Positions 23,596-37,011 of a stretch of 64,000 bases of DNA are shown piece after piece; positions within the stretch are counted from its first letter, which is position 1, and each line of letters opens with the position of its first letter. Source of the DNA: Mytilisepta virgata (Eukaryota > Mollusca > Bivalvia > Mytilida > Mytilidae); assembly GCA_028015205.1 (NCBI GenBank), contig CM051512.1, positions 19,375,139 to 19,439,138 on the forward strand, written 5' to 3'. The translations under genes were made by a program, and so were the position numbers. A model generated the notes under the pieces. The model did no database searches. It was given only the letters and a program-made list of their open reading frames with translations, and was not told the DNA's origin.

Positions 23596-24167
23596 ATGAT
23601 ATTGAAATATAAAGTTTATAGTAACGCAGGCAATTAGTTTGTCTTGTATAATACACAAAAAGACCAAATATATTGTATAACGTCCTCATAATCTTTGTTA
23701 TTTTACCAATGTTTATTTGCTATGTGCAGAAGTTAATGGACCCCTTTGTGTTCTCTAAATCTTCAGAGATGTTGTCACAGAAACAAAGCCATAAACTAAA
23801 ATTGATGTCTAAAATTAAATACTGTGGGATATGGCTGATTGTTCAAAAAGAATCTCATGACAGTTTGCATTTTGCAGTATTTTCAAACAGAATCAGTGTT
23901 TTCGTTACAAGGGACATTTCCTTAATTTAAGTACATGATAATAAGGATAATGAAAAGGTGTGTTCTAAAATTTGTTACGTGTGAAATGAATTAACCTTTA
24001 CGTCTATTTGAAAAAGCTGCATCTCCTAAAAGCTAAAGTCTAAAACACCCTGAATGTGCCTATCACTATTCAACAAGCTCTTATAGTAGTCAGATATATA
24101 TACAACAGTCTATACCTTTATCTGTGAAAATGTGAAAACTCAAGAAATGTATCATATATATAAGTAT

Positions 24168-24285
24168 ATAATAAAACGTATCACAAAATACCGAAATAAA
24201 TTAATTTGATGCAATGTATGGCCATTTCGTTGACAGTGCTCGAGATCAAAATATTGGAAAACCGGTTAAAGATATAATGATTAAT
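24168..24285 (+). repeat. Dispersed repeat E, copy 1
   Basis: Contains 'acgtatcacaaaatac', 'ttgatgcaatgtatggcc', 'cagtgctcgagatcaaaat' and 'ttaaagatataatga', shared with 24945-25056 (same strand) and 54575-54695 (opposite strand). No open frame conserved among the copies. Confidence 0.7.
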
Positions 24286-24944
24286 TAATAAACACAACGT
24301 ATCATAAAAACTCGAAAAATCATAAAGTAAATATAAAAACCATTTGTCAACATTCAATAAATTTTCATTATGTAATAAAAATATGTCCATTGACCCTGAC
24401 TGTCTATTGCAAACAGCACGGTGAATGACAGACTTTGTGAAACCGACTACAATGTATGCCTGCAAATTTTTCCCACAGTTTCGTAAAATTGTAAATAAAA
24501 AAACTCATAAATACATATAACCTAGGCGTTTCTGTGTGATTAGAAAGGTATGAAAACAACCATTAATAATTACATAACGCGTGACAGTTTTTTCGATTTT
24601 ATTTCTGATTGCAGTTTAAATCATCAAATGATAGCGGTCTTTACCCCCAAAACCAATCAGCAAACGCGTTACATAAAAATACAATTGATATTAAACTGTT
24701 AATAATAGGGTAACGACTATTGTCATGTCAAATAAGAATTTTAAATCCGCAATTATAGAAAATAGTGAACAGAATTTGCATTTATTGGTGGCAGAGTTCA
24801 GACAGTGCCTGTAGGATTTAGAAAATTTAATCTTTCACATGCATAACATCGTGGTGATGAATTGATTTTTGTCCTTGAATCATCAAAACAAGCATAAAAA
24901 ATCTGACAATGACAATATTACATAAAATTTATTTGAATTGATTT

Positions 24945-25056
24945 GTGTGAAATAAAACGTATCACAAAATACTGAAATAAATTTGATGCATTGTATGGCC
25001 ATTTCCGTCGACTGGCAACTCATCAGCAGTGCTCGAAAGCTGCTCAAATACCTTGC
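24945..25056 (+). repeat. Dispersed repeat E, copy 2
   Basis: Matches copy 1 about 780 bp upstream, and contains an extra block ('ctggcaactcatcagcagtg') that copy 3 also has. The short frames on both strands here are not conserved and are ignored. Confidence 0.7.
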
Positions 25057-25277
25057 TCTGCCATAAAACATCGAAACCGAAGAAATATAGGTAATGTTCT
25101 ATCGCGTTTCAGCTTTTTCCTGATTCATATAGAATTATTTAACAACTGTTTAGCATATTTGGTCTGGTCATATGTGTGTGCAAAGCGTGAAGCTAACTTT
25201 TCTCTTTTTTTTTACACAGGTCGCGCCCTCTTCTTCACCATACGTGACACTCTATCGGATTCTGCTCAGTTGCAATA

Positions 25278-25375
25278 AGACGGGTGCCGTCGACGGAGCA
25301 GCATATGCTTACTCTTACCTGATGCCACCCTCAATTTTTTCTGGGAGTTCACATTGTATGTTGTTTAGTTTTGTG
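25278..25375 (+). repeat. Dispersed repeat C, fragment
   Basis: 'gacgggtgccgtcgacggag' begins a diverged copy of the repeat at 29857; it continues to 'gggagttcacattgt'. Confidence 0.6.
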
Positions 25376-25399
25376 CTGTTTTGTTCGGATTCTCTTTAG

Positions 25400-26335
25400 T
25401 TTCCAATGTAGCTTTTGCTCCTTTCGTCGCGTCTTTGTGGTTTTTGTTTTCTATGTTTAAGGTTCTCACGAATTCCCATTATCTTATGATTTTGAACTTT
25501 CATATTGAATCGATATTCATTAAATCAGTTTTCCAGAATACCGTCAATTACATGTATTTATAAGAGACCAATTTACATTTTACATGTATTATTGAGTTGA
25601 ATTGCTATTGTATTACGCTGCGTAAGAAATCAATTCCAAAATGAAAATGGACACTTTCTTTAAATAGGTTGTTACAATAAAATTAAAAATTTACAAATCA
25701 AAAATTTTTATATAATAAATTTATAGATATAAAGAGCCTAGAAAAATTAATGATGAGGCAGAATATTAATGCTATATTTTATCAAACGTATTTTTAAATT
25801 AAAGTTTATTGAAAATATCTTTAAATTCCTGTCATATATGGCTATGGTTACAAGTAATTGTTGTTACACACAATAAGGGTGTGACATTTGATTTGGGGGG
25901 GGGGTGGGGATTCATGTAATTTTTTCCCCAGAATACATTCACATTTTCAGCAGATAAAGAGTTATCATAGCTGTTGTAGTCGAATGATTTATAGGTCAGT
26001 TTGATATTCAAGCTTATAAGGATATTGCTGATCTTTATATGGTTTTTCCGAGCGTTGTAAGGTTTCTTAGCTGTTTTATCATCTACATTTAAGACATTAA
26101 TTGAAGCATTGAAAGGTACTTGTAAACTTCTAATTTCTAAAACACAAATATATTTTAATGTATGATATATTTATTCTTTAATGTACACTACAAAATAAAA
26201 TACGTAACTAGCATTGCGTAATGTTAATAATAATATCGTATTTCATGATAACTGAATAATCGGAATGTTTAACTAGCTTGGATCGTGGGTGGTCAGGATA
26301 TAGAGTCGATACTATCTTGTTTTAAAATATTAAAA
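25400..26335. other. No gene recognised
   Basis: AT-rich sequence with one short G run near 25895-25910. Nothing supportable. Confidence 0.45.
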
Positions 26336-26340
26336 AAATA

Positions 26341-26483
26341 GAGAATGGAAACTTGTCAAAGAGACAACAACCCGACTAAAGAGCAGAAAACAGCTGTAGG
26401 CTACCAATGGGTCTTCAGTGCAGCGAGAAAATCCCGCACCCGACGGCGGGCTTCAGCTGGCTCCTAAACAAAAATGTATACTA
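26341..26483 (+). repeat. Dispersed repeat D
   Basis: Starts 'gagaatggaaacttgtcaaa' and includes 'gagacaacaacccgac', 'ctaccaatgggtcttca' and 'cgggcttcagctggctcct'. A 45-bp piece of its start recurs at 26957-27002. I remember this wording as common in mussel sequence; the class is unknown. Confidence 0.65.
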
Positions 26484-26956
26484 GTGTAAAGCCGTATTTA
26501 AAACAACCCTTATGAAATTATACCAAAATAATGATCTAGAATCATATATAGTACATTTGTCTCGATACACTTGATGACAAAATAACTCCATTTGTTGGAT
26601 ACTCAAAATTGATGTGTCTAAGCAAGCAGTGGTTTATCGCTGGCTCAGGCAAGTGCACTAATGATGTCTTTCAAAGCACCTAATGCCACTCCCAGTTTTT
26701 CGTGGAAGTTTAAATTGCATGTGATTTATTTTTTTGTTTGTTTTATTTTTCTGAATCTCTTTGGTTATCTATGTGTTTTATACACCTTTGTCTCTGTGTA
26801 TTTGTTTTTTTCAGTTTTAGTAATTTGCCTTGTCTCTGGAGTTGAGAAATTTTCCCACTGTCTAATTTTTTCGGGAGCATTTTTCGGATATTCCTTACCG
26901 CATTGGTAACAGCGGTTATGGGCGGACTCAGAGTTCATTTATTGTGATAAATAGAA

Positions 26957-27002
26957 TAGAGAATGGAAACGGGGAATGTGTCAAAAAGACAACAACCCGA
27001 CC
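26957..27002 (+). repeat. Dispersed repeat D, short fragment
   Basis: 'gagaatggaaacggggaat' followed by 'aaagacaacaacccgacca', the first third of the repeat at 26341. Confidence 0.6.
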
Positions 27003-28093
27003 AAAGCCTACTCTGTTGTTTAAAACGTTTAATCAATATTTAAATTTTTATGCAATTGACGATATTTAAGTGGGATTACTCGATTAAACAAAGGTTATTT
27101 AAACCGTTAGGTTTGAAAGTTATTTTAAAAATGCCTCAACGAGAATTTTCTTCCGTGTTTTGGAAATACAAATACGTATTAACAGGTTGATGCAAAAAGT
27201 GTCATGTTTAGCTAATGAATATTTAGATGGCATCTACAACGTGTTTAAGGTGTGAAAAGAAGGACGGCGACAAATTTGTTTAAATTGCCATGACCCCTTT
27301 TAAATAAGTTACTGTTTAATGTGAAAAAGATATTATCTAAAGTTTGCATCACAAGGCCTAAAATGGTCCAAAAATAAAACTTTATGAAGAATCAGATAAT
27401 ATCGAGATTAAATCTATACTCCAAAATACATAGATAATAGAAAAAGGGAACGTATAAGATATCAAAAGAGTGTTCACCAAACAAGCACCAGTTATATAGT
27501 AAAACATGTTACTTAATATCAAATGTAAAGCCTCTACAGATTTATTAACTTTTTCAGTCTATCATCCCCACTTTTATATTTCTTATTTGAAATCATCAAA
27601 GACAATCCCTCTGTTTTTAGCTTTTAAACAATATTGCAGATTAAATTATGACTGACTATTATTCTGTTTTAGGGCTATTAGAAATAAGCTCAATCCTTAA
27701 ATAAATCGCTACACGGGCACTACGTTAATGAGTTTTTTCTATTGTCTTCATTGACAGAAAAACAGTATAAAAAAATGCTAATTGAAGCATTGTTACAACC
27801 CACTTTGAAAATTACGCACTTTGAAAACTAGTATAGTATTAAAAGAAGAAAGATATTATATAAAATACAAAAGACTTTTGTGAAATTGAGCCCTGTGTCT
27901 CTTAAATTATCAATGTAGAATTTCAATTGCCTGATAACCTTTTAAAGGGTTTCTCAAGCATTATTTGAGATAGGACCATTCATTATTGCCATTGTGTCGA
28001 AGATTTAGAAATTTTGTGGAATTCGCCCTCAGACAAATGTATTTCGACCGATCTATTAATTAGTAAAATTTTCTTAAGTAGTAGCCATTGGTT

Positions 28094-28664
28094 TAATCCT
28101 GGTTTGCCAACATTTAATTAGGGTATATAATAAACAGTTAAACAAACAAAAAGACAATGGGCTTAATGAGGAAGGTAAACTATAGTCTGTTCAAGATTTG
28201 TATGTTATGATTCTATGTTTTTGCATATGGTGAGTGACCCAATGTATCACAGCACATGATATATATTTTTATTTTAGCCTAAGAATAAAAATTAAAATGT
28301 TAAAAGAATAATTTTGTGAAATTTCATCGTGTGTTGAAACATATACTGTTTCAATGTTGATATTCTGAACATCACATGTTATAATTGTCTCTGTATTGTT
28401 CATGTCTTTGGTAGTGAAAAAGAAATAAAACCATGTTATAATATAATATTTTAATATCTGTTTGATTAGATAATTTTACAATAGAATAACATAACAAAAT
28501 TTTTTGACATATATTTTTTTTTTGCATTTGTACTTCTGTTAAGCTGATATTTTACAGGTAAATTCAGGTAAAAATTATTCAAATAGATACAAATAAGATA
28601 TCGGCTTTAATTAAACACGCCTTTGTTTATTTGAACATGTAATTAAATGTTGGCAAACCAGGAT
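28094..28664. mobile_element. Possible inverted-repeat element with 25-bp ends
   Basis: 'atcctggtttgccaacattt' within 28094-28120 has an exact complement within 28640-28664. The 570-bp interior is non-coding. The same end word partly recurs at 15199-15215. No target duplication was found, so the call is tentative. Confidence 0.5.
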
Positions 28665-29856
28665 GACACCTAACCATTCCAGTGTAGCAAACTCTGTCAA
28701 CAGGAATTTCCATGTGACATATGACACCTGGCGCAAGATCCTAAGGGAGTCCAAAAAGGAAAAAAAAAATGACTGCACCGAACTCTTCTCACAGTACATG
28801 TATTTGAGATAGGAACATGAAAAGTAGTGGGACATGAAAACAATAAGAATAATCTGTGCTTAGTGTTTGTTTGGAATTCTGACATTTGGCCCGAGGCCAG
28901 AAATACAGTTAAAATGCATTTCAAGTTATCCAGTAGTGATACGAAAAAAAATTGTGACCAAATTAACGCGATTTGAAAAACTTTAACACAAAAATGGGGG
29001 AGAGGGGGTAGTAAAACATGGCAGCAATGTTATTGTTTTTAGGTGAACATCTTTCAGAAATTTACCCGATCACCCAGACCGTACACCAAGATACCCGCAA
29101 CATCCAAACGGGATATAGGAAAGTTTACTTAAAGATCGTCTTGTGTAGTACCACCATGAAAATTAGAACCTATAAATGTTTGTTTTCACTACTTTTAAAG
29201 ATACAAGTATGAGAGCCTCCTGACAATCTACCTAATTTAAAATTCATAATAAATATCTGTTTTCTGTGTCATCACACCATATACAAAATGTAAAATGAAG
29301 TTCTATAATAATTTCAGATGCCTAAAATACAAAACAGTTGGACTTTTCCCCCATTTTTTTACCAATGTTTTGAACTTCCGGGCCAAAATCCAAATTTCAA
29401 AAGCCAATGTGCATCAACACATTATCTTAATACTAAGCTAAAAACTGTAGCTTAAGTTCAAGTGACATAAGAGCCTTTTTGGTCCCTTCGTTGAATCCAT
29501 AAATCAAAACCCAAAAGCTATTGAGCATCCACAGATTATCTACAATTATTCTGAAACAAAAATCCAACCCTAAACTAAAAAAAATGTTCTATGAGTAACA
29601 GAGTCATTAAGCCTTTGTACGGAGACTCAATGACAATTATGACTTTGTTTCCGTAACAAAATTAAAACCATAAACTAAAGAATATGTTGATTAGTTTAAG
29701 TCAATCCTTTTGGGTCTAATATTTGGACATCCTACCGGAGCAAGATTAAAATCCTTGGAGTCTACATTATTGTATATGAGACTAGATATCTTCGGTTAGA
29801 TTTCACGTCCTTCTGGAACTGACACCTCACCAGACTTGACACATCACTGGCAATAT

Positions 29857-29945
29857 GACGGGTGCCGTTACCGGAGCAGGGATGCTTACCCTTCCGGAGC
29901 AGCTGATTTTTTTTATGGGAGTTCACATTGCTAGTGTTTTAGTTC
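29857..29945 (+). repeat. Dispersed repeat C, fragment
   Basis: 'gacgggtgccgttaccggag' then 'gatgcttacccttccggag' and 'tgggagttcacattgct'. Same family as 8697-8897. Confidence 0.65.
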
Positions 29946-30227
29946 CTGGAATCGCTACATATACCGATCCGTAAAAAAGTATCGGTACAAGTTATTTAAA
30001 TCATCCCAAATGTTATAATTCTAAAGAAGAAATTTCGTTAAAGGGAAGCTGTTGTTTTTCTTTTAAATTTTTGGATAAAGATTTGTAAGCATAATTTACG
30101 CTTGCAATCATTGCAATCACAAGATTGGAGCTGATTAGGCCTTGTTTTGGCTGCAATTCGGCGTTTAATCCCTTACTAAACGTCATTACGTTGATGATTT
30201 TTTGATGTATACTGTTAACGCATTTTC

Positions 30228-30255
<28 letters not shown>
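30228..30255 (+). repeat. Poly-A run of 28 bases
   Basis: An uninterrupted A run. No retroposed element is visible upstream of it. Confidence 0.95.
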
Positions 30256-30258
<3 letters not shown>

Positions 30259-30749
30259 AACAGTTTAAGTGGTTTCGATTTTTACGCGATTGGAAAAATT
30301 AGTTATAATCGCGTTGAGATGGTCCAGATTTTTGACGCACTTTGAAAAAAATTCAAAAAGGGTTAAGTTTTTTTTAAAATTGGTTGTTACACAGCATTAT
30401 TGTTCTCTGACGTCTAGTTAAGTGTAACGAGACTTCCCTTGAGGCGATTGAGGTTATTGAACCGTAGCGCCCAATGAGCAGACAAATCATGCTATACTGT
30501 TACACTGGCGTCCAACTAAATAAACCAACGTTGTCAAAAAAGAATTGAAGTTGGAATATCGTTATAGTAGGACTATGAATCTTGAGGTGAACTTCCCTTG
30601 AGAGGAAGGAAGTGAGAACCGTACCAGGTTTATAATCAGCGTCCATTACTGTAGTATTCTTTAAGCTCATTTGCTCTTATGTTACATATTCAACTACTTC
30701 ATGGTTTGGCTTTCCAGCTTTTAACACTAAAATTCAGAAGCTATTGCAT

Positions 30750-30885
30750 TATATAAACAACAAAATGGATAACAGGAAAGGCCAACAATAACATACCAAT
30801 CAATCAAAGCAACCCAACTGACAAAACGCCGTACAAAAATAACTTAAAGAGTACAAAACACAAACATGAACACAACAGAGAGTCA
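30750..30885 (+). repeat. Dispersed repeat, copy 2
   Basis: Near-identical to 4399-4530 in the same orientation; the flanks differ on both sides. Confidence 0.75.
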
Positions 30886-30889
30886 TATG

Positions 30890-31940
30890 TATGATTTTCA
30901 AAATGTCACGACTCGCCCATATCGGCGAAAAAATACTTTCCAGCCGATGTTTTACCTGCATATGAATCTTGGACTAGGGAAACAATAAATTATTCAAGGT
31001 TCACGAGTTTCTGAATTAGAAAATTATGACAAAATCGATGACATATTTGAATTCAGAATTTCAATTGTCAATTTAGGAATCTTAATTAAGATTTTCAGTC
31101 CTCGTATGTCTTGATGATTAATTGATTGATCTCTCGAATAGAAATTGAAGTATTAAACCCGTGTAAGGAAAATGAAAAGTGGGTAATTAAAGGAAAATTC
31201 TATGGCAATCCATAATCAATTAATTACTAATTCAGATGTCGTTGTTTATGATGAATGTGTGTGTACAGGATAGTTAGAGATGACGACAGAATCTTAGCAT
31301 GATAATAAAAATCTAATGATTTTATCGCCGTATTCATTGTATGGGAAACACTAGTAAGCGTAAAATGTCCTTATTAGAAAATTGTTTAACTATAGGTAAC
31401 ATAAATTTAATGCTGCTAAAATATATATGATTGAATTTATATCCCAATGGTTAGATATCAAAATAACAGTAAATCGAAAATAATTTATTTTGCTTGAAAT
31501 GAAATTCCAATAGTTTTAGTCTTTACACAATTTTCAAATAGCTGAATAAAATAAATTAACAGTGACATTAATTAATAGTACATCCCATGATAGAAATTGT
31601 AATTCATCTTTCGTCTATTATGTTTAAGAAAATTATCCAAAGGCCAATATAACTAAAGGGTTAAAGCCAAATAAATCATCTGAGACAAAGCTGTACACAA
31701 GGGAGATAATCAATTTAAAGATTTTATGACAGGGAATTTTAAAGTATCATAAATTTATATATTATATTGCATGTACATTTAGCCCAAATTTGTCGATGTG
31801 TTTAACTCGTGCATAGCTCTGTAATCGGATGGTTTCGGCTTTATCATTTTGATCATATAGGCATTTGAATGATATTCTTATCATATTCGGCATTCGACGA
31901 AATATGCATTAAAATTGATGTACTCATAAATGAAATAATA
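30890..31940. other. No gene recognised; AT-rich sequence
   Basis: No supportable features. Confidence 0.5.
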
Positions 31941-31951
31941 ATAATAATAAT

Positions 31952-32205
31952 CAGGGGCGTTTCCAGGATATTTGAACAGGGGGGGGATATAATAAAACTT
32001 TTTTGGACCTTTTTTTTTGCTAAAAAACGTAAAATAATTGTGAAATGCACTAATGTAACAATTTAAAAAGAAATCAGAGTATGTGTTTAATTAATGAATA
32101 TGATAAATTGCCATATTCAATACAATATAAGCAGATTACGATAGTTTTTTTTTGAAAGGGGGAGGCGGCGTACACCCATTACGCCCTCTCCTGGACCCGC
32201 CCCTG
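31952..32205. mobile_element. Non-autonomous hAT-type transposon with 8-bp target duplication
   Basis: The ends are inverted: 'caggggcgtttccagga' at the left and 'tcctggacccgcccctg' at the right. The flanks are identical 8-bp sequences, 'ataataat' at 31944-31951 and at 32206-32213. Eight-base target duplications and CAGGGGC-type ends are characteristic of the hAT superfamily. At 254 bp it has no transposase. The flank lies in an ATA-repeat, so part of the duplication could be coincidental. Confidence 0.85.
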
Positions 32206-32874
32206 ATAATAATCTTCATGCATACAATAAACATGCACAATTTCCATCTTTCCACGTACCATATAGACATGTATAGATAAAATAGTATCACATATGTATT
32301 GATGATATGTACGCTTGTGCATGGTTGATAATGACCGGAAGCAATTATGGGTTATCAACACCGGGGGAATACTGTTTATCAGCCAGCCTCTCCAGCAAAT
32401 ATTAGTTTTATATTAAAAAAAAAGCTTGCATGAGTAAATCTATTGATTCAAACAACTGTCCATTGTTCTAAAAACTAAGGATGTTGCGAAACAGCTATCA
32501 CGGTGTATTTTTGTACAAATTGTAAATAAAGTTTTATTACCCCAAAAATATTCTAAAACGATTCAGAAATTGTATTTGATACTTTAAATAGTAATGTTTT
32601 TTATTATGATAAATAATATTTAATTCTCATTTATGTCACTTTTCTTGTAATTATTTATTTTTCCCATTTTAATCTCCTTCGTCTCTATGTCAAGGCTCGG
32701 TAAAAAGCTTTTGGCACATTTAATAATACAGATTATTTAATCAAAATAACTATTTTTATTTGTCAAGTAAGATAATAAGAAAATGCTCATTAGGCTCTAT
32801 TGTACCAAAATACTGAAAACAGTTCAACATTTTTCGGATCATAGATTAGAATTACAGATTATACGTGAAATTAT

Positions 32875-34165
32875 AGACAAGACAAGACAAATACTTTATT
32901 AAAGTCTCACCTCTTGAGTAACAATATAGTAAAATACACAACAACACAAGACAAATTACACAAGAGCCACTATTAAAAGAGTTATGAGAGACTATAAAAA
33001 TCACAATTATTTACATTTCTACATTACGAATATAAAACACATTTTCTTTGAAATAAAATATCATGGCAGATTTTGGCAGTATAAAAATACAAATCATTAT
33101 TACCGAAAATAAAAATTAACTTTTCATCATCCGAAAAATTTATGAAATGTTCATCAATAAGGCAAGCAACATTACGTCAATCTGCATATATTGGGCATTG
33201 CAATAAAACATGTTTTTCGTCTTCAATTATATTTTTACAATTAAAACAAACTCTTTTATCAATGCATAATGTTCATATAGACCATATTTAAACATTTTAT
33301 AAGTACGAAGCTTATTAGCTTCATTTGACATAATTTTATTATACCATTCTTGTTTATAATATTCAAATGGCATGTTCTCATTTTCTTTTATCACATTTTT
33401 ACTCAAGATATAACCGTTATTGCATACATATGCCATATCAAGGTTTTCCAACTTAGTAATAACTTTAAACTGCCAGTTTTTTTACATTTCTATTACCACA
33501 GTTTTTACCCCATATAAAGACCTTTTTATTAACTCTACCATCACAAATTTTTGTCAATCTTGACATATTTCGAAAAACACTAGTCCTTGTTTAATATTAC
33601 AGGGGATCCAGCCCATATCACCATACAAAGACAAATTTGGTGTGTATTTACCAACACCTATAAAAGAGCGCATGGCTCTATTTATAACACTGTTTATACA
33701 TGAAAAATCCTTTGTGCCCCATAATCCAGCACCATAATCAATTACGGACGATACAAGTGAATAAAAAATCTTTGTATATGTAGAATACTGAAAATATAAA
33801 CCATTAGCTTTACATTTAGAAATAAACAGTCCTAACAATCTACTTGCGGATTTAGCCACTGCCTTCGCCATATCGTCGTAACTTAAAATTCAGTTAATAG
33901 TAAATTCTACAATTCGTGATTTCGAATTCAAATTTATATTTTTGGTAGGTCCTAAATGGGCTTCCGTAATACGCAACATCAATATTATCACCACCAAAAG
34001 TAAAAGGAAAAGTTGTTGTAGGTGCTGATTGTTTTCTAAAGTGTATAAGTTTTGACTTGTCTAAATTAACAGTTAGATTATTGTCACAACACCATACATT
34101 TTCGTTAAAAAGTGTCAGCAACATAATTAACTTCAAATCAGACACTTGTTTTATTGTAATTTTAT
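32875..34165 (-). pseudogene. Dead, 5'-truncated non-LTR retrotransposon (end of the reverse transcriptase ORF)
   Basis: On the minus strand the polymerase C-terminal half can be followed: 'NNLTVNLDKSKLIHFR' (about 34050), 'VIDYGAGLWGTKDF' (about 33720), 'YGDMGWIPCNIKQGLVF' (about 33600). It ends with a zinc-knuckle-like CFNC..HVLLQC and an ending 'RKCVLYS' before a stop. Frameshifts near 33955 and 33250 and in-frame stops near 33893 and 33180 kill it. The tail on the minus strand is 'aataaagtatt' followed by TTGTC repeats to 32875. The endonuclease and catalytic YxDD part are missing. The clade is not determinable from what remains. Confidence 0.85.
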
Positions 34166-34956
34166 TTTTTTTTTTTTAAAGATTCTTAAATGATCGAATG
34201 TGTAAAGTTAATGTGTTAAAACAATAACCGGAAGTTTTAAAACAGTGATCCATTATTTCACTTATTCGAAGGAGTCACTATTGTAAAGTATTTAGCCTTG
34301 AAATTAATATTGAATATTACATTGAGAAATTTATTACATTTTAGGTACACAATTTAATGTATTACCTGAAAATATTCAAATGCTTCATTCATTTAATCAA
34401 CCATAACAATAGGATTTATATTTACATATTATATAACTAATTGCCCTTTCAGTAAAATAAAATGGTGTCTTCTGGCCATTCCAAAATTTTAAAATTTCAT
34501 ATTCTGGCTACTCCAACATGGAAAGAACAATTGATGTTTAATTACAACGTATAGTGTTGTTATAACAATAAGTTTCTAAATAGATTTACAGGTAAATGTA
34601 AAAATACATATATTAAAACCTAATGTTGGATTAGATTCTGAAGTGGATTCGTGAATATATTAGATATTAAAAATGATAATAATTCAGCATAATATTTTCT
34701 TGTTGTTTTCTACGATTTTATATTTGGTTTTGTTCGACTTGTGTATTTTATACATTTAAATCGTTTTATGCCCCTTTTGACAGCTCACCATTTCCATTTC
34801 TCTTCCTTGTTTATTGTTCTGTTCGTTTAAATATGTACATTTTCCTTCCTAGCCATAACATAAATATGTGATAAATATATTACGAGATTAAATATATCAG
34901 CCCTCGATGTAAACGGATATGGAGGTCTGATATCAGAGCGCATGGAAAATACTATA

Positions 34957-35109
34957 GGATTAAATACGATTTTGTACGAGTTTATCGATATGTAAACACG
35001 GCCGACTCACTCACAAACTAAATAAAGTCCGAAGGAATTTATGTTCAGTTTGTAAGTGAAAAGGCCGAGTTTACACATCGATAAACTGATACAAAATCGC
35101 ATTTAATCC
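34957..35109. repeat. Long foldback palindrome with 47-bp arms
   Basis: The left arm 34957-35003 pairs with the right arm 35063-35109 with few differences (shared 'cgattttgta', 'gtttatcgat', 'ggcc' blocks), and 'cactcacaaact/agtttgtaagtg' extends the pairing inward. Non-coding. Confidence 0.9.
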
Positions 35110-37005
35110 TTATAATTCCATTTCAAACATCGAAAAGTTGTTCCTAACCGAAATAAAAAATAACTTTGCCCTTTTCAGACGACATTCATCTTGAATCTGG
35201 TACAATTTTTGTCAGCTGAGAATTTGAATAAAAACGTCAACAAAGTCATTTACAAATCGAAAAAACAAGGAAACTTACGTTTTGATAGATTTTAACATAA
35301 TCTGAAGCGTACAGAATCCACGCAATGTCCGATTTTTTTCCGTTTGAAGAATTCAACTTGCGTTATTTACAAATATGGCGTTGCAATCTTGACTGTGACG
35401 TCCGTGCAGCAAATTTCGCGGAATTTTTGAAAACCAATTTTCATCAATTTTTAAACCATTTTAATTACATTTTAGTTATTATTGTCAGTATCGTCCTTAA
35501 AATTTATTCTTTTACAGCATTCTTCACTTTTAATGTCTCATTTGAAACTTTAAGTAATCAAGAAAGCACATGAATATACTTGCCAAATACGGGTTTTTCG
35601 ATGTATAAACTTTTATGATTTTGCCCTTTCGACCAATGAAATTTTTGTATTTTATCATATGCAAATTAAAATGGAATTTTAGTAATATAGCTCACTTAAT
35701 ACGTGGGTATTAATTTGCAGTTTACCATTTAAAAATAAAACGTAGATTCACTGTGGTTAATATAAGAGATAAATGTACAAAGCGACTGAAGATTTTATTC
35801 TGTGTCAGTCGGGATCAGGTGTAAACACTGTCAAAAATATTACCTAATAATTCATAATTCAAAAGTTAGTTACTGAGGATTAGAGTCGGAATTATGGTCC
35901 ATAAATACAGGTAAAACTATTTCTTCCCTGTTGTTAGAATTACTTTAAAGAAAAGAACAGTAGCCGTTCATAAGCCCTGCAAAATTATAATTTCTGCATA
36001 TATTTTAAATTATTCATTATTTTTAAATATTAGTGATTGGAATTTATGTACACCGAATATTTACTATCACTTAAAATATTTATTACGCGTGAGGTAATAT
36101 CGTTACCGGTTTGTAATAACACATGGATTTGATTTTGCAACGAAAAAAAACATCCATTTAGTAGCTTAGCCATATTTTTTGGACAGGCGGCACCAAACAA
36201 TGCTGAAGGAAATTCTGGTTTGCTGACAGTTGAAAACTTCTTTTCTGGTTAAAAACATGTTTTTTTAAAAAACTTTTAAGTTAATCAATACGGGTATTCA
36301 GTTTAAAACAGGTTTTCAAGCACTCCAGGTAGACCACTTCAGGCAGGGTTGTCCTTATGGAATCTATTAACAATTTTACGTATTAGATTAATAAAATGTT
36401 TTTGAAACACACAACTTGTACAGAGCTCAACGAAATAAGTATCACCGAACTTTCATTCTGAGGGACTGATTTTTTCATATATATGATGTATACTCCTTTT
36501 ATAGGTTGACATTAGACTCTTTAATGACCAAGTATACGGTCTACAAACCCCTCAAAATTATCTTGACATGAATCTTCTTTTGGAACTTACATTTATTAAA
36601 TTGATAAATGCTTCATTGCATGCGAGAAACATCACCAGGGGTTGCAATTAATATTCGAAAGGCGGAGTTAGAAATGCAAAGAAGGGATTTAATATAATCG
36701 AATTTGATATTACGTCAATTTTAACACCATTAGTCTCAAGAAAACGGTTCATCTGAAAACTAAAGGCTCAAAGGACGAGAAATTATTATATGTTTTTGAA
36801 GCTTTATGGAATTTTTATTTGTGAGTTCTGGAAACACACCCGAGTAAGTACATGTCCTATAAATTTATAGATAACAATATTCGTTACTACACAAACAGAT
36901 TTAGTGATTTGTTTGAAGTTTTTGGGTTTGTTTTTTAGGATTTCCGTTTTCTCAGGTAAAATTTCCGATTTTTTTTATAATGAGCCCTAAGTACAATTTA
37001 TTCCC
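35110..37005. other. No gene recognised
   Basis: AT-rich sequence; the 82-codon frame at 35325-35573 has no recognisable similarity. Confidence 0.45.
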
Positions 37006-37011
37006 GTTGGA

